From positions 62,001 to 126,000 of the forward strand of contig NZ_QVLR01000047.1 in NCBI RefSeq assembly GCF_014822185.1: DNA of 64,000 bases. Direction: 5' to 3'. Below are positions 18,115-28,642 of the stretch, piece by piece. Under the pieces are notes generated by a model that was given only the letters and a program-made list of their open reading frames with translations, was not told where the DNA came from and made no database searches. How positions within the stretch are numbered: the stretch's first letter is position 1; every line of letters starts with the position of its first letter. The stretch is from Azoarcus sp. Aa7 (GTDB lineage Bacteria; Pseudomonadota; Gammaproteobacteria; Burkholderiales; Rhodocyclaceae). The position numbers were made by a program, and so were the translations under genes.

Positions 18115-19389
18115 ATGAAATGTCTCGATGATTTCCGCCTGCGGTTCGGGAGCAGGGAATACGTACCGATCATGATTGGCGGGATGGGCGTAGACATCTC
18201 GACGTCCGACCTGTCGCTCGAAGCAGCGCGCCTCGGCGGCATCGGGCATATCTCCGACGCGATGATCCCGACGGTGAGTGACCGCCGCTACGACACCAAA
18301 TACGTGCGCGACAAGCTCAAGCAGTACAAGTACAACGTCGCCAACGCCAACAAGTCGGAAGTGCAGTTCGACCTCGGCCTGCTCGAGGAAGCCCAGAAGA
18401 CCCACGTCACGCGCACCATGGAACGCAAGCGCGGCGACGGGCTGATCTTCATGAACTGCATGGAAAAGCTCACGATGAACGGCCCCAGGGAGACGCTGCG
18501 CGTGCGCCTGCGTGCCGCGATGGATGCCGGCATCGACGGCATCACCCTCGCGGCCGGCCTGCACCTGGGCTCCTTCGGCCTGATCGAGGACCACCCGCGC
18601 TTCCGCGACGTCAAGCTCGGCATCATCGTCTCCTCGCTGCGCGCACTCGTGCTCTTCCTGCGCAAGTCCGCACGCACCAACCGCCTGCCCGACTTCGTCG
18701 TCGTCGAAGGCCCGCTCGCCGGCGGCCACCTCGGCTTCGGTATGGACTGGGCGCAGTACGACCTCCACACCATCGTCGCCGAGATCCGCGACTACCTGAT
18801 CGCCGAAAAGCTCGACATCCCCTTGATCCCGGCCGGCGGCATCTTCACCGGCAGCGACGGCGTATCCTTCCTCGAAGCCGGCGCCGCCGCGGTACAGGTC
18901 GCCACCCGCTTCACCGTGTCGCACGAGTGCGGACTACCGCCTGACGTGCAGCAGCATTACTTCGGCGCGAAAGAAGACGACATCGAGGTCAACAACACCT
19001 CGCCCACCGGCTATCCGATGCGCATGCTCAAGAGCAGCCCGTCGATCGGCTCCGGCATCCGCCCGAACTGCGAAGCCTACGGCTACCTGCTCGACGGCAA
19101 CGGCAACTGCGCTTACATCACCGCGTACAACCGCGAACTCGCGCTGCATCCGGACGAGAAGCGGCTCAAGGTGATGGACAAGACCTGCCTGTGCACGCAC
19201 ATGCGCAACTTCGACTGCTGGACCTGCGGCCACTACACCTACCGGCTCAAGGACACCACGCACCGGCGCGCCGACGGCACCTACCAGATCCTGTCCGCCG
19301 AGCACATCTTCCACGACTACCAGTACAGCAAGGACAACAAGATCGCGCTGCCTGCGGTCGAAGCCTGCGAACCGGTCAAGTCGGCCTGA
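18115..19389 (+). CDS. Nitronate monooxygenase-like flavoprotein with cysteine-rich tail
   Basis: A 424-residue protein of the NMO/2-nitropropane dioxygenase TIM-barrel family, which binds FMN. Landmarks are the N-terminal [12 protein letters not shown], the central [14 protein letters not shown] and [19 protein letters not shown] (phosphate-binding region). The last 80 residues are unusual: after the barrel comes [17 protein letters not shown], four cysteines plus histidines in CxC...CxxC spacing that could bind a metal or Fe-S cluster. Substrate is unknown; related proteins act on nitronates or serve as enoyl reductases. It is monocistronic between two terminators. Confidence 0.75.
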   Translation: MKCLDDFRLRFGSREYVPIMIGGMGVDISTSDLSLEAARLGGIGHISDAMIPTVSDRRYDTKYVRDKLKQYKYNVANANKSEVQFDLGLLEEAQKTHVTRTMERKRGDGLIFMNCMEKLTMNGPRETLRVRLRAAMDAGIDGITLAAGLHLGSFGLIEDHPRFRDVKLGIIVSSLRALVLFLRKSARTNRLPDFVVVEGPLAGGHLGFGMDWAQYDLHTIVAEIRDYLIAEKLDIPLIPAGGIFTGSDGVSFLEAGAAAVQVATRFTVSHECGLPPDVQQHYFGAKEDDIEVNNTSPTGYPMRMLKSSPSIGSGIRPNCEAYGYLLDGNGNCAYITAYNRELALHPDEKRLKVMDKTCLCTHMRNFDCWTCGHYTYRLKDTTHRRADGTYQILSAEHIFHDYQYSKDNKIALPAVEACEPVKSA

Positions 19390-19416
19390 TACCCGGCCGG
19401 CGCAAGCCGGTCGTGC

Positions 19417-19455
19417 GAAGGGCGTGTCCGCCACACCGGCGGCCACGCCCTTCTT
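19417..19455 (+). terminator. Terminator after NMO-like gene
   Basis: GAAGGGCGTG (19417-19426) pairs perfectly with CACGCCCTTC (19444-19453). The intervening bases can form an inner stem. Only a short T-rich tail follows, so the call is moderate. Confidence 0.6.
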
Positions 19456-19587
19456 GCATCCGCTCCTCCCGCCGCTTCGGCCCCCGACGTCCGCCGGCAG
19501 GGGAACGCTCGCGACCGCGCTGCACTCATACGATCGGATGCTTCGTGCATGCCGCACACCGGATGCGTTCCGGCGCCAGGAATGCGT

Positions 19588-21018
19588 ATGCGCAGAACGA
19601 TTTGGGCGCTGCTCGCGCTCGCACTGCTGATCCTCGGCTTCCTGCTGCACAACCGCCCGGCCGCCGCCCCGACGGCCGGCGAGGTCGTCGTGTTGCGCAT
19701 CGACGGCGTGATCGGACCGGCGACCGCCGACTTCTTCGCACGCGAACTCGCCCGCGCGCATGCGCGACAGGCTGGCCTGATCGTGCTCGCAATGGACACG
19801 CCGGGCGGACTCGATACCTCGATGCGCGCCATCATCAAGGACATCCTCGCTGCGCCGATCCCCGTCGCCACCTGGGTCGGCCCCGAAGGCGCGCGCGCCG
19901 CCAGCGCCGGCACCTACATCCTGTACGCCAGCCACATCGCGGCGATGGCGCCGGCCACCAACCTCGGCGCCGCCACGCCGGTGGCGATCGGGATGCCCGG
20001 CGGCAAGCCGGATGGCGACACCGCGCGCAAGGACAGGACGAACGAGAACGCCAAGGGCAAGGACGGCAAGGCCGCCGGGAGCGCTGCGGACATCGGCGAT
20101 GCCATGATGGAAAAGGTGCGCAACGACGCCGCGGCCTACCTGCGCAGCCTCGCGCAGCTGCGCGGCCGCAGCGGCGACTTCGCCGAGCGCGCGGTGCGCG
20201 AGGCCGCCAGCCTGTCCGCGGACGAAGCGCTCGCCGCGGGCGTCATCGACCTGATCGCCGCCAACCTGCCCGAACTGATGGCGAAGCTCGACGGCCGCGA
20301 GGTGAAACTCGACGGCGGGCGCACGCAGCGCCTGTCGACCGCCGCCGCGACGATCACCGAAATCGCGCCCGACTGGCGCATGCGCGTGCTCGCCCTGCTG
20401 TCCAATCCCCAGCTCGCGCTGGTGCTGATGATGATCGGCATCTACGCGCTGTTCTTCGAGTTCACCAGCCCCGGCTTCGGCGTGCCGGGCGTCGCCGGCG
20501 CGATCTGCCTGCTGATCGCCCTGTACGCCTTCCAGCTGCTGCCGGTGAACTGGGCCGGCCTCGCGCTGGTCGCCCTCGGCGCGATCCTGATGCTCGCGGA
20601 AACCTTCCTGCCGAGCTTCGGCGCGCTCGGCGTCGGCGGCATCATCGCCTTCGTCGTCGGCGGACTTTTCCTCATGGACACCGAGGCGCCCGGCTTCGGC
20701 ATTCCCCTGCCCTTCCTGCTCGGGCTCGCCGTCGCGAGCGCGCTGACGATCGCGGCCGTCGGCAGCTTCGCCGCCCGCACACGCCAACGCCCCGTCGTCA
20801 GCGGCCGCGAGCAGATGACCGGCATGCTCGCAACGGTCAGCACCGTCACCCCGGAAGGCGCATGGGCCCTCGTCCAAGGCGAATCCTGGCGCGTGCGCAG
20901 CGATTCGCCCCTCGCGCCCGGGGATCGCGTACGTATCACCGCCCTCGACGGGCTCACCCTGTACGTCGAGCCGCTCACCCCCGATCCGGCCAATCGCCGC
21001 GAAGGAATCCCGCCATGA
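19588..21018 (+). CDS. NfeD family membrane serine protease
   Basis: A 476-residue NfeD protein. An N-terminal signal/transmembrane segment ([17 protein letters not shown]) precedes a ClpP-like protease domain. The likely nucleophile serine is in [11 protein letters not shown] and the lysine base in [17 protein letters not shown]. Four or five transmembrane helices and a C-terminal OB-fold NfeD domain follow. These proteases cleave the C-terminus of partner slipins. The start at 19588 has AGGA at good spacing; the ATG at 19582 abuts the same site. An 80-residue polar insertion rich in Lys/Asn (near 20000-20090) follows the serine. It overlaps the slipin start as ATGA. Confidence 0.85.
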   Translation: MRRTIWALLALALLILGFLLHNRPAAAPTAGEVVVLRIDGVIGPATADFFARELARAHARQAGLIVLAMDTPGGLDTSMRAIIKDILAAPIPVATWVGPEGARAASAGTYILYASHIAAMAPATNLGAATPVAIGMPGGKPDGDTARKDRTNENAKGKDGKAAGSAADIGDAMMEKVRNDAAAYLRSLAQLRGRSGDFAERAVREAASLSADEALAAGVIDLIAANLPELMAKLDGREVKLDGGRTQRLSTAAATITEIAPDWRMRVLALLSNPQLALVLMMIGIYALFFEFTSPGFGVPGVAGAICLLIALYAFQLLPVNWAGLALVALGAILMLAETFLPSFGALGVGGIIAFVVGGLFLMDTEAPGFGIPLPFLLGLAVASALTIAAVGSFAARTRQRPVVSGREQMTGMLATVSTVTPEGAWALVQGESWRVRSDSPLAPGDRVRITALDGLTLYVEPLTPDPANRREGIPP

Positions 21019-21788
21019 TCTTCGATCTCAACCTGGGCCTCGGCACGATCCTCCTCCTGCTCGTCGCTCTCGCTGCGAGTTCGCTGCGCATCCTGCGCGA
21101 ATACGAACGCGGCGTCGTGTTCATGCTCGGCCGCTTCTGGAAGGTCAAGGGCCCCGGCCTCATCATCGTGCTCCCGGGCATCCAGCAGATGGTCAAGGTC
21201 GACCTGCGCGTCGTCACGCTCGACGTGCCCGCCCAGGACGTGATCTCGCGCGACAACGTCTCCGTGAAGGTCAATGCGATCATATTTTTCCGCGTCATCG
21301 ACCCGCAGAAAGCGATCATCCAGGTCGAGAACTACCTCGTCGCCACCAGCCAGCTCGCGCAGACGACGCTGCGCGCGGTGCTCGGCAAGCACGAACTCGA
21401 CGAGATGCTGGCCGAACGCGAGCGCCTCAACCTCGACGTGCAGCAGATCCTCGACGCGCAGACCGACGGCTGGGGCATCAAGGTCGCCAACGTCGAGATC
21501 AAGCACATCGACCTCAACGAGAGCATGATCCGCGCGATCGCCCGCCAGGCCGAGGCGGAACGCGAGCGGCGCGCCAAGGTGATCCACGCGGAAGGCGAAA
21601 AGCAGGCCGCGGAGAGCCTCATGAACGCGGCCGAAATGCTCTCGCGCCAGCCCGCAGCGATGCAGCTGCGCTACCTGCAGACCCTCACCCAGATCGCCGG
21701 CGACAAGGCCTCGACGATCGTTTTTCCCGTTCCGGTCGACCTGCTGAAAGGGCTGCTCGACGGACTGTCGCACCCGCCCCGGACCTGA
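21015..21788 (+). CDS. Slipin / SPFH-domain membrane protein
   Basis: A 257-residue stomatin-like protein with one N-terminal membrane helix ([16 protein letters not shown]) and an SPFH domain ([34 protein letters not shown]). A coiled-coil tail rich in Ala/Glu/Arg ([20 protein letters not shown]) precedes a short C-terminus. Slipins form rings that organise membrane domains and are the substrates or partners of NfeD proteases. Start overlap with nfeD supports joint function. Confidence 0.9.
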   Translation: MIFDLNLGLGTILLLLVALAASSLRILREYERGVVFMLGRFWKVKGPGLIIVLPGIQQMVKVDLRVVTLDVPAQDVISRDNVSVKVNAIIFFRVIDPQKAIIQVENYLVATSQLAQTTLRAVLGKHELDEMLAERERLNLDVQQILDAQTDGWGIKVANVEIKHIDLNESMIRAIARQAEAERERRAKVIHAEGEKQAAESLMNAAEMLSRQPAAMQLRYLQTLTQIAGDKASTIVFPVPVDLLKGLLDGLSHPPRT

Positions 21789-21804
21789 GCCCGCCGCGCC
21801 GCGC

Positions 21805-22320
21805 TCACTGCTCCGCGAAGGCGATCGTCACCCGCTTGTTGCGCTTGCCTTCGGAGCGGATGCGCACGACCTTCAGCGGCCCGACTTCGCCGGTGCGCCG
21901 CAGGTGGGTGCCGCCGCAGGGCTGCAGATCGACGCCGGGAATGTGAATCGTGCGCACGCTGCCCTGGCCGCGCGGCGGCTGCACCGACATCGTCTTCACC
22001 AGCCCGGGATTCGCATCCAGTTCCGTCTCGCTGATCTCGCCCGCCTCGACCGGCGTATCGGCTGCGACGAGGGCGTTGAGCGGCGCCTCCGCGCCTTCGG
22101 CGAGCACATGCACGACCGTTCCGCCCTCGCCCTTCATGGCCTCGACAACGGGCACGCGCGTCCCGTCCGGCCCGATCAGCACCCCGCAATCCCCCGGCTG
22201 CCCGCCGCCGGTCGGGTAGAACACGCTGCGGTCGAGCACGACGCGGTTTGCGTCGACGGCGACCACCTGCGCGACACAGGAACGGGCATAGGCATCCAGG
22301 CGAAACAGCGCTTCGGTCAT
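21805..22320 (-). CDS. AlaX-like alanyl-tRNA editing protein with internal deletion
   Basis: A 171-residue protein of the AlaX family, which deacylates Ser/Gly-tRNA(Ala). The N-terminal barrel is normal (VLDRSVFYPTGGGQPGD), and the C-terminal editing half is normal from NALVAADTPVE to the zinc motif CGGTH (Cys135, His139). Between residues about 79 and 83 the sequence jumps directly from one to the other. The expected middle part of about 65 residues, carrying the HxxxH zinc motif (HTALH in relatives), is missing without a frameshift. Only two of the usual four zinc ligands remain, so activity is doubtful. The next gene upstream on this strand (AEC permease) starts 18 bases away from this gene's start region. 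Confidence 0.8.
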   Translation of the reverse strand: MTEALFRLDAYARSCVAQVVAVDANRVVLDRSVFYPTGGGQPGDCGVLIGPDGTRVPVVEAMKGEGGTVVHVLAEGAEAPLNALVAADTPVEAGEISETELDANPGLVKTMSVQPPRGQGSVRTIHIPGVDLQPCGGTHLRRTGEVGPLKVVRIRSEGKRNKRVTIAFAEQ

Positions 22321-22337
22321 GCGGACCTCCAGTAGTT

Positions 22338-23213
22338 TCAGGGCAGAACCATCGCCAGCGCGATCGGCAGGAACACGACCGCAGCGACGTTGCCGAGCAG
22401 CACCATCGAGGCGACCGCCTCGGGTTCCTGATGGTAGCGTTCGGCGAAGATGTAGTTCAGCACCGCCGGCGGCAGGGCGCCGAACACGACCACCAGTGCG
22501 CGCTCCTGCGCCGAGAGGTCGAACACCTGCAGCACCGCGAACGAGAGCAACATGCCCGCCACCGGCCGCGCGACGGCGGCATACAGACCCAGACCGAGCG
22601 ACGCGATGCGCGAGTCGGTCAGGCGCACACCCAGCGCGAACAGCATCAGCGGAATCGCGATATCGCCCAGCATCTTGATCGCCAGCATCAGCGGAGGCCA
22701 CATCTCGATGCCGGCGATCCCGACCGCCAGGCCCGCGAAGGTCGCCAGCACCGACGGCACCCGCCACACCGTCCACACCTTGATGCGATGGTCGAGTAGC
22801 CACGCACCGAAGGAGAAGTGCAGCAGGTTCGATACCATGAACATCACCACTGCCGGAGCCAGCGCCGCATCGCCGAACGCCAGCACCGCCAGCGGCAGCC
22901 CCAGGTTGCCGCAATTGTTGAACATCAAGGGCGGCACGAAGCTCTTCGGCGCGATACCCGAGAGGCGCGCGAGCACGTAGCCGACCGCCCCCGAACCGAT
23001 CACCATCAGCAGCGTCGCGACCGACAGCGAGCCGAACTCCGCGACGCGGAACTCCTTGTTCGCAAGCGCCGCGAACACCAGCGCCGGGATGAACACGTCC
23101 ATGTTGAGCTTGTTCGCATGCGACAGGTCCGGCCGCATCCGCCGACCTACGAAGTAGCCCAGTGCGGTCAGCGCGAACAGCGGGAAGAGGATCGAAACGA
23201 TGCGGATCAGCAT
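22338..23213 (-). CDS. AEC-family transporter
   Basis: A 291-residue auxin-efflux-carrier-type permease with about ten membrane helices in two inverted halves. Family blocks include PLMFNNCGNLGLPLAVLAFG and FGALPPAVLNYIFAERY, the crossover-helix regions. Bacterial members transport small organic acids such as malonate or malate; the substrate here cannot be named. It runs in the same direction as the AlaX gene, which follows after 17 bases, so the two are probably co-transcribed. Confidence 0.85.
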   Translation of the reverse strand: MLIRIVSILFPLFALTALGYFVGRRMRPDLSHANKLNMDVFIPALVFAALANKEFRVAEFGSLSVATLLMVIGSGAVGYVLARLSGIAPKSFVPPLMFNNCGNLGLPLAVLAFGDAALAPAVVMFMVSNLLHFSFGAWLLDHRIKVWTVWRVPSVLATFAGLAVGIAGIEMWPPLMLAIKMLGDIAIPLMLFALGVRLTDSRIASLGLGLYAAVARPVAGMLLSFAVLQVFDLSAQERALVVVFGALPPAVLNYIFAERYHQEPEAVASMVLLGNVAAVVFLPIALAMVLP

Positions 23214-23258
23214 GGAGGGCGAAAAGGTTCAACGAAAACGCCACAGGACGGCGGCGAC

Positions 23259-23280
23259 AAAAAAGGGCCCGACAGGGCCC
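23259..23280 (-). terminator. Terminator of the pagL-like gene
   Basis: On the minus strand GGGCCC TGTC GGGCCC forms a hairpin followed by six T residues (A run at 23259-23264 on the plus strand). It sits 29 bases past the stop of the lipid A deacylase gene. Confidence 0.8.
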
Positions 23281-23308
23281 CTCGCGATGCGCAGGCGCAG
23301 GCGCAGGC

Positions 23309-23827
23309 TCAGAAGCTTGCGCCGATCAGCAACTGATGCAGGTCGATGCCGTCGTTGGGCATCTCGATGTCGCCGTTCGAATAATGCGAATAGCGCCAGC
23401 CCACCGAAAAACGGCCGCCGAACTCGAACCCCAGCCCCGCGTGCTGCGAAAACTGGAAGGCCGTCGAGAACACCTTGGGCCCGAGGTCCGTGCGACTCAG
23501 GAGCGCGGCACCAAGCCCCAATTCCGCGTAGGGCTGAAAGTTGCCCTTGCCGCGCACCATGCGCAGCAGACCGATCGCACCCGCCTGGTTCAGCGTGTCC
23601 GGACCGGCGCTCGAACCGCTGTAACGAAAATGGCTCAACTCCAGTTCCGGGTGCACACCGGCATGCCACGAGCCCCAGTCGCCCTCCCACACCGGGCCGA
23701 GGCGCACGGACAAGCCCGAGCGATCGTAGTTGTCGTGCTCGCCGTGGAACACGCTGACCGCCGGCTCCGCCGCCGACGCGACACCGGCGGCCAGTATCGA
23801 AGCCGCCATGCACACCAGGAACTTCAT
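23309..23827 (-). CDS. pagL: Lipid A 3-O-deacylase (PagL-like)
   Basis: A 172-residue outer-membrane beta-barrel hydrolase removing the 3-O acyl chain of lipid A. A Sec signal peptide (MKFLVCMAASILAAGVASA) precedes alternating beta-strand sequence. The catalytic His and Ser are visible in FSTAFQFSQHAGLGFEF (His-x-x or Ser-x-His neighbourhood) and SVGWRYSHYSNGDIEMPNDG, matching the PagL C-terminal active-site blocks. The protein ends in Phe as outer-membrane proteins do. It lies just downstream of hslVU but is followed by its own terminator. Confidence 0.85.
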   Translation of the reverse strand: MKFLVCMAASILAAGVASAAEPAVSVFHGEHDNYDRSGLSVRLGPVWEGDWGSWHAGVHPELELSHFRYSGSSAGPDTLNQAGAIGLLRMVRGKGNFQPYAELGLGAALLSRTDLGPKVFSTAFQFSQHAGLGFEFGGRFSVGWRYSHYSNGDIEMPNDGIDLHQLLIGASF

Positions 23828-23835
23828 TCAGCACC

Positions 23836-25167
23836 TCACAGGACGTAACGCGCGAGATCCTCGCGCTGTGCGAACACCTCGAGCCGACCATCGACGTATG
23901 CCGCGTCGATCACCAGCTTGTCCACGCCACTCTTGCCGGCCTCGAAGGAAATCTCCTCGAGCAGTTTCTCCATCACCGTATATAGGCGCCGTGCGCCGAT
24001 GTTCTCGGTCTTCTCATTCACCTGGAAGGCGATCTCGGCGAGGCGGCGGATGCCCGCGTCGGCGAACTCCAGCGTCACCCCCTCGGTCGCGAGCAAGGCC
24101 TGATACTGCCGCACCAGGCAGGCATCCGTCTGCGTGAGGATGCACACGAAATCCTCCACCGACAGGCTCTCCAGCTCGACCCGGATCGGGAAGCGCCCCT
24201 GCAGTTCGGGGATCAGATCGCTCGGCTTCGACAGGTGGAACGCGCCGCTGGCGATGAAGAGCACATGATCGGTCTTGATCATGCCGTACTTGGTCGACAC
24301 CGTCGTGCCCTCGACCAGCGGCAGCAGGTCGCGCTGCACGCCCTGGCGCGACACGTCGGCACCATGCACGTCCGACCGCGCGGCGATCTTGTCGATCTCG
24401 TCGAGGAACACGATGCCGTTCTGCTCCACCGCACGGATCGCGTCCGCCTTCACTTCCTCGTCGTTGATCAGGCGCACGGCTTCCTCGTCGGCAAGCGCCT
24501 TCAGCGCCTCGCCGATCTTCATCTTGCGCAGCTTCTTCTTGCCGCCCCCCAGGTTCTGGAACATGCCCTGGATCTGCTGCGTGAGCTCCTCCATGCCCGG
24601 GGGCGCGAAGATCTCGGCCGTCATCGCCTGTGCGGCGACCTCGATCTCGATCTCCTTGTCGTCGAGCTCGCCCTCGCGCAGCTTCTTGCGGAATTTCTGC
24701 CGCGTCGCCGTGTCCTGCGGCTCCGGGTCGGCGGCGAACCCGACCGGGCGCGCCGGCGGCAGCAGCGCGTCCAGCACGCGGTCCTCGGCCGCGTCCATCG
24801 CCCGGTCGCGCACCGTCTTCATCTCCCGCTCGCGCCCGTCCTTGATCGCGATCTCCACCAGATCGCGGATGATCGTCTCGACATCCCGGCCGACATAGCC
24901 CACTTCAGTGAACTTCGTCGCCTCGATCTTGATGAAGGGCGCGTTCGCCAGGCGCGCCAGGCGGCGCGCGATCTCGGTCTTGCCGACGCCGGTCGGCCCG
25001 ATCATGAGGATATTCTTGGGCGTGATCTCGCTGCGCAGCGGCTCCTCGATCTGGGCACGCCGCCAGCGGTTGCGCAGCGCAATCGCAACGGCCTTCTTCG
25101 CCTTGCCCTGTCCGACGATGTGCTTGTCGAGTTCGGAGACGATCTCCGGCGGGGTCATCTGCGTCAT
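23836..25167 (-). CDS. hslU: HslU ATPase subunit of the HslVU protease
   Basis: A 443-residue AAA+ unfoldase, exactly the Escherichia coli length. Walker A is GPTGVGKTE, the pore loop is [10 protein letters not shown], Walker B is [12 protein letters not shown] and the C-terminus EDLARYVL is the tail that docks into HslV. The start at 25167 overlaps the hslV stop as ATGA; upstream codons in this frame lie inside hslV. Confidence 0.96.
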   Translation of the reverse strand: MTQMTPPEIVSELDKHIVGQGKAKKAVAIALRNRWRRAQIEEPLRSEITPKNILMIGPTGVGKTEIARRLARLANAPFIKIEATKFTEVGYVGRDVETIIRDLVEIAIKDGREREMKTVRDRAMDAAEDRVLDALLPPARPVGFAADPEPQDTATRQKFRKKLREGELDDKEIEIEVAAQAMTAEIFAPPGMEELTQQIQGMFQNLGGGKKKLRKMKIGEALKALADEEAVRLINDEEVKADAIRAVEQNGIVFLDEIDKIAARSDVHGADVSRQGVQRDLLPLVEGTTVSTKYGMIKTDHVLFIASGAFHLSKPSDLIPELQGRFPIRVELESLSVEDFVCILTQTDACLVRQYQALLATEGVTLEFADAGIRRLAEIAFQVNEKTENIGARRLYTVMEKLLEEISFEAGKSGVDKLVIDAAYVDGRLEVFAQREDLARYVL

Positions 25168-25703
25168 CCCTCGATCACCTCGATCACGTGGCTCTGGTTG
25201 GTATAAATGCACAGGTCGCCCGCGATCTGCAGTGACTTGCGCACGATTTCCTCGGGCGGAAGCTCGGTGTTCTCCAGCAACGCGCGCGCCGCCGACTGCG
25301 CATAGGCGCCACCGCTGCCGATCGCGACGATGCCCAGTTCCGGCTCCAGCACGTCGCCATTGCCGGTGATCACCAGCGAATTGTCGCGATCCGCGACCGC
25401 CAGCATCGCCTCCAGCCGCCGCAGCACGCGGTCCGTGCGCCAATCCTTGGCAAGTTCCACCGCGCTGCGCAGCAGGTTGCCCTGATGCTTCTCCAGCTTC
25501 GCCTCGAAGCGCTCGATCAGCGTGAAGGCGTCCGCCGTGCCGCCCGCGAAACCCGCGAGGATCTTGCCCTGATAGATCGGCCGCACCTTGCGCGCCGTCG
25601 CCTTGATGACGATGTTGCCCAGGGTGACCTGGCCGTCGCCTCCCAGCGCGACACGATTGCCGCGGCGCACCGAGAGGATCGTGGTGCCGTGATACTGTTC
25701 CAT
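25164..25703 (-). CDS. hslV: HslV peptidase subunit
   Basis: A 179-residue proteasome-like threonine peptidase. The leader MEQYHG is removed to expose Thr7 of TTILSVRRG as nucleophile, with Lys in [20 protein letters not shown]. Together with HslU it degrades misfolded and regulatory proteins in the cytoplasm and is normally induced by heat shock; I found no convincing sigma-32 promoter in the 37 bases before the STAS gene. Confidence 0.96.
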   Translation of the reverse strand: MEQYHGTTILSVRRGNRVALGGDGQVTLGNIVIKATARKVRPIYQGKILAGFAGGTADAFTLIERFEAKLEKHQGNLLRSAVELAKDWRTDRVLRRLEAMLAVADRDNSLVITGNGDVLEPELGIVAIGSGGAYAQSAARALLENTELPPEEIVRKSLQIAGDLCIYTNQSHVIEVIEG

Positions 25704-25740
25704 TCGATTTTCCTCGAGTCCGAAAGGACGGCGAATCCGG

Positions 25741-26922
25741 TCAGCTGCGCAGCAGCACCACCGCGACCTGATCGACCCCCATCACCCGCAGCAATGCCGC
25801 GACCATCGCGTTCACATCGCGCAGCACGACCGTCTTACCCTGCGCCTGCAGGGTTGCAAGAATATTGAAAAGCGTGCCCGCGCTGACGAAATCGATGCGG
25901 CGCAACTGGCCACAGTCGACCTCGACGCTCTGCAGGCCGCTCGCGTGCGCGGCCAGCTTGCGGATCTTCTCGACCGCCGCGCTGGTAAGGTCCCCGTCGA
26001 GCACGAAATCGTCGCTCGCGGGGGCATCCAGATCGAGCGCGACCTCATGGACTGCCGTCGTCGAGGCCGCCTGAGCGACCCGCACCTCCCAGGACGGCGG
26101 CGACTCCTCAAAGGTGATCGCGTAATCCACCGCCAGGTTCTCGAAACGCTCCTGCTCGCCGATGTGCTGCAGCATCTCCAGCAGCAGCAGCCAGATGTCC
26201 CGCCCGCCAGGTTCGCCGGTGCGCACCTGCCCGGCCAGCATCTCGGCGAGTTGGCCGCAGTTCAGCAGCGACACCTTCACGCGCTCCGCCGCGAGTTCGC
26301 GCAACACGTTGCGGAACAGCGTGCATCCGTTTTCATCGACCGAGCGCAGGCGCCCGAGATCGATACGGATCGCGCCGCTCTTCTTGCCGATGATGGCGAT
26401 CTGCTGGAACTGCGCCGCGGCCTGGCCGGAAAGGCTGCCCGCCATGTTCACCATCGGCGCCACGTTCGAGCGCGCATGTTCCGGCGCACTCGACAAATCC
26501 GTCCACGGCGGCGGCGACCGCTCGAAGCGCGTCGCGTAGTCCAGCACCCGCGCCTCGAAACGCTGGCGCTGCCCGGTCAGCCGGTACAGGTCGAGCAGCA
26601 TCATCCACAACCCCTCGCCCGTATGGCTGCCCTGCCCGTCCAGCACCGCATCGAGCGCCGCTTCCGCCTCCACCGTGTTGCCGTTCGCGTACAGCACGGC
26701 GGCCTCCTCGTAGGCGGCACCGATACCCGCAGCCATCTCCTGCACCTCGACCTGGCCGGCGCAATGCGCCAGGGCGTGCGTCGGGTCGCCGACCGAAAAA
26801 TCCAGTTTGGACAGCTCGGGCGGCTCCGCCTGAGGCGCCGCCGACGAAGGCGCCGTACCGGCCGACGCACCTGAGGGCTGCGTACCGGGAGCGGGCTTCT
26901 TGCCGAAGAATGGAAGAACCAC
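25741..26922 (-). CDS. STAS-domain protein
   Basis: A 393-residue protein beginning [13 protein letters not shown], then a Pro/Ala/Ser-rich linker and helical segments that look TPR-like. Two STAS-type regions follow. The first is near residues 155-230 ([20 protein letters not shown]), the second covers the last 90 residues ([21 protein letters not shown]). A similar element ([21 protein letters not shown]) lies near residue 65. STAS domains bind nucleotides or partner proteins in anti-anti-sigma factors and lipid-transport complexes. I cannot assign a pathway. It precedes hslV on the same strand. Confidence 0.7.
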   Translation of the reverse strand: MVLPFFGKKPAPGTQPSGASAGTAPSSAAPQAEPPELSKLDFSVGDPTHALAHCAGQVEVQEMAAGIGAAYEEAAVLYANGNTVEAEAALDAVLDGQGSHTGEGLWMMLLDLYRLTGQRQRFEARVLDYATRFERSPPPWTDLSSAPEHARSNVAPMVNMAGSLSGQAAAQFQQIAIIGKKSGAIRIDLGRLRSVDENGCTLFRNVLRELAAERVKVSLLNCGQLAEMLAGQVRTGEPGGRDIWLLLLEMLQHIGEQERFENLAVDYAITFEESPPSWEVRVAQAASTTAVHEVALDLDAPASDDFVLDGDLTSAAVEKIRKLAAHASGLQSVEVDCGQLRRIDFVSAGTLFNILATLQAQGKTVVLRDVNAMVAALLRVMGVDQVAVVLLRS

Positions 26923-27105
26923 GTTACGACCTGTGCGAACGGAAATTAACTAGTCGGGGATGTGGAAGGATAGCATTTCGGACCCGCCTCTTGCGCCCCC
27001 TGCTGCGGTGCAATCGGACGCAAGGCCGACCGCACCTTACCTTTTGCAAAACAGTCCGGACGCCGCGGGTGTAAAAGAAGGCGCGCCGTCGGCTAGAATG
27101 CTGCG

Positions 27106-27552
27106 ATGCACACACCTCGCCCGTCGTCGATCTCCGGCGAAAACTGCGTATCTTCGCTGCCGGTCCGCGTCTATTACGAGGACACCGACGCCGCCGGAGT
27201 CATCTACTACGCCAACTACCTGCGCTACTGCGAGCGCGCGCGCACCGAATGGCTGCGCGCGGCGGGCTTCGAACAGCAGGCGCTGCTGACCGAACAGCGC
27301 ATCGGTTTCGTCGTCCGATCCGTCGCCGGCGATTATCTGTCAGCCGGAATGCTCGATGATGCGTTACATGTCACGACGGGCGTCGAAACGCTCCGCGGCG
27401 CGAGCCTGGTGTTCGTGCAGAAGGTGATGCGCGGCGACGAAGTCCTGTTCCGGGGCCGCTTCGTCATCGCCTGCGTCGACCTCGACAGGAAACGCCCGAC
27501 CCCGCTCCCCGCAGACATGCGCCAAAAACTGGAAAAACTCGTACAAGCATGA
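27106..27552 (+). CDS. ybgC: Acyl-CoA thioesterase YbgC of the tol-pal cluster
   Basis: A 148-residue hotdog-fold thioesterase. The catalytic block VYYEDTDAAGVIYYANYLRY contains the active-site Asp. It is the standard first gene of tol-pal clusters and acts on short or medium acyl-CoA or acyl-ACP near the inner membrane. Its stop overlaps the tolQ start as ATGA. A TAGAAT -10-like box at 27094-27099 lies very close to the start and has no good -35. Confidence 0.93.
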   Translation: MHTPRPSSISGENCVSSLPVRVYYEDTDAAGVIYYANYLRYCERARTEWLRAAGFEQQALLTEQRIGFVVRSVAGDYLSAGMLDDALHVTTGVETLRGASLVFVQKVMRGDEVLFRGRFVIACVDLDRKRPTPLPADMRQKLEKLVQA

Positions 27553-28223
27553 CCGCCACTCACGATCTCTCGATCATCAGCCTCATCGGCCAGGCCAGCG
27601 TCCTGGTCCAGTTCGTCATGGCCCTGCTCGCAGGCCTGTCGCTCCTCTCCTGGTACTGGATCTTCCGCAAGTCATTCCAGATCCGCGCCGCCCGCAGCAA
27701 GACCAACGGCTTCGAGCGCGACTTCTGGAGCGGCGGCGACCTCAACTCGCTGTTCCAGTCGGCCGCCGCCGCGCGTCATGAAACCGGCGGCATGGAGCGC
27801 ATCTTCGAGTCCGGCTACCGCGAATTCACCAAGCTGCGCAGCAAGAACCACGACAACGCCTCGATCATCGACGGCGCGCGCCGCGCGATGCGCGCGACCT
27901 ACCAGCGCGAGGTGGACGACCTCGAAGCCCATCTCGCCTTCCTCGCCTCGGTCGGCTCGGTATCCCCTTACATCGGTCTCTTCGGCACCGTGTGGGGCAT
28001 CATGAACGCCTTCCGCGGCCTGTCCAACGTCAGCTCCGCAACCCTCGCGAACGTCGCCCCGGGCATCGCCGAGGCACTGGTCGCCACCGCGATCGGCCTC
28101 TTCGCCGCGATCCCCGCGGTGGTCGCCTACAACCGTTTCGCGCACGACATCGACCGCATCAGCATCCGCTTCGAGAGCTTCATGGAAGAATTCTCGAACA
28201 TCCTGCAGCGCCAGTTGCGCTGA
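27549..28223 (+). CDS. tolQ: TolQ
   Basis: A 224-residue inner-membrane proton-channel subunit of the Tol-Pal energy machine, of the ExbB/MotA family. Three helices are visible (about residues 13-36, 132-155 and 165-190), including GSVSPYIGLFGTVWGIMNAF and APGIAEALVATAIGL. With TolR it uses the proton gradient to energise TolA for outer-membrane constriction during division. Confidence 0.96.
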   Translation: MTATHDLSIISLIGQASVLVQFVMALLAGLSLLSWYWIFRKSFQIRAARSKTNGFERDFWSGGDLNSLFQSAAAARHETGGMERIFESGYREFTKLRSKNHDNASIIDGARRAMRATYQREVDDLEAHLAFLASVGSVSPYIGLFGTVWGIMNAFRGLSNVSSATLANVAPGIAEALVATAIGLFAAIPAVVAYNRFAHDIDRISIRFESFMEEFSNILQRQLR

Positions 28224-28240
28224 GCGGGGAGGACGCACCG

Positions 28241-28642
28241 ATGCGCCAGCGCCGCCTGATGAACCAGATCAACGTCGTGCCCTATATCGACGTGATGCTG
28301 GTGCTGCTCGTGATCTTCATGGTCACCGCGCCGATGATCCAGACCGGCAGCGTCGATCTCCCCACCGTGGGCGGAGTGCCGCAACCGCCGGTCGAAGCGA
28401 TGATTCTGACCGTAAGCAAGGACGGATCGCTGGCATTGCAGGCAACTGCAGCGTCGCCGCCGCGCAAGCTCGAGAAACTCGCATTGATCCGCGAGCTAGA
28501 AAGTGCGGTGAAGAAGAATCCGTCTCAGCCGATCATCGTCGCCGCCGACAAGAACGTGATCTATGACGAAGTAATGAAGACTCTTCAGGATCTGCGGACC
28601 AGGGGGTTCCAGAAGATTAGTCTGCAGACGCAGAACCGATGA
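28241..28642 (+). CDS. tolR: TolR
   Basis: A 133-residue ExbD/TolR protein with a single N-terminal helix. The key proton-carrying aspartate is in VVPYIDVMLVLLVIFMVTAP. The periplasmic domain ends LQDLRTRGFQKISLQTQ. Start chosen at 28241 after a GGGAGG site; the longer upstream frame lies within tolQ. It overlaps tolA by four bases. Confidence 0.95.
   Translation: MRQRRLMNQINVVPYIDVMLVLLVIFMVTAPMIQTGSVDLPTVGGVPQPPVEAMILTVSKDGSLALQATAASPPRKLEKLALIRELESAVKKNPSQPIIVAADKNVIYDEVMKTLQDLRTRGFQKISLQTQNR

Noticed and set aside
16609-18924. Long minus-strand frame opposite cysN and the NMO-like gene
   Set aside because: Antisense shadow; no domain and odd Val/Asp/Ala-rich composition.
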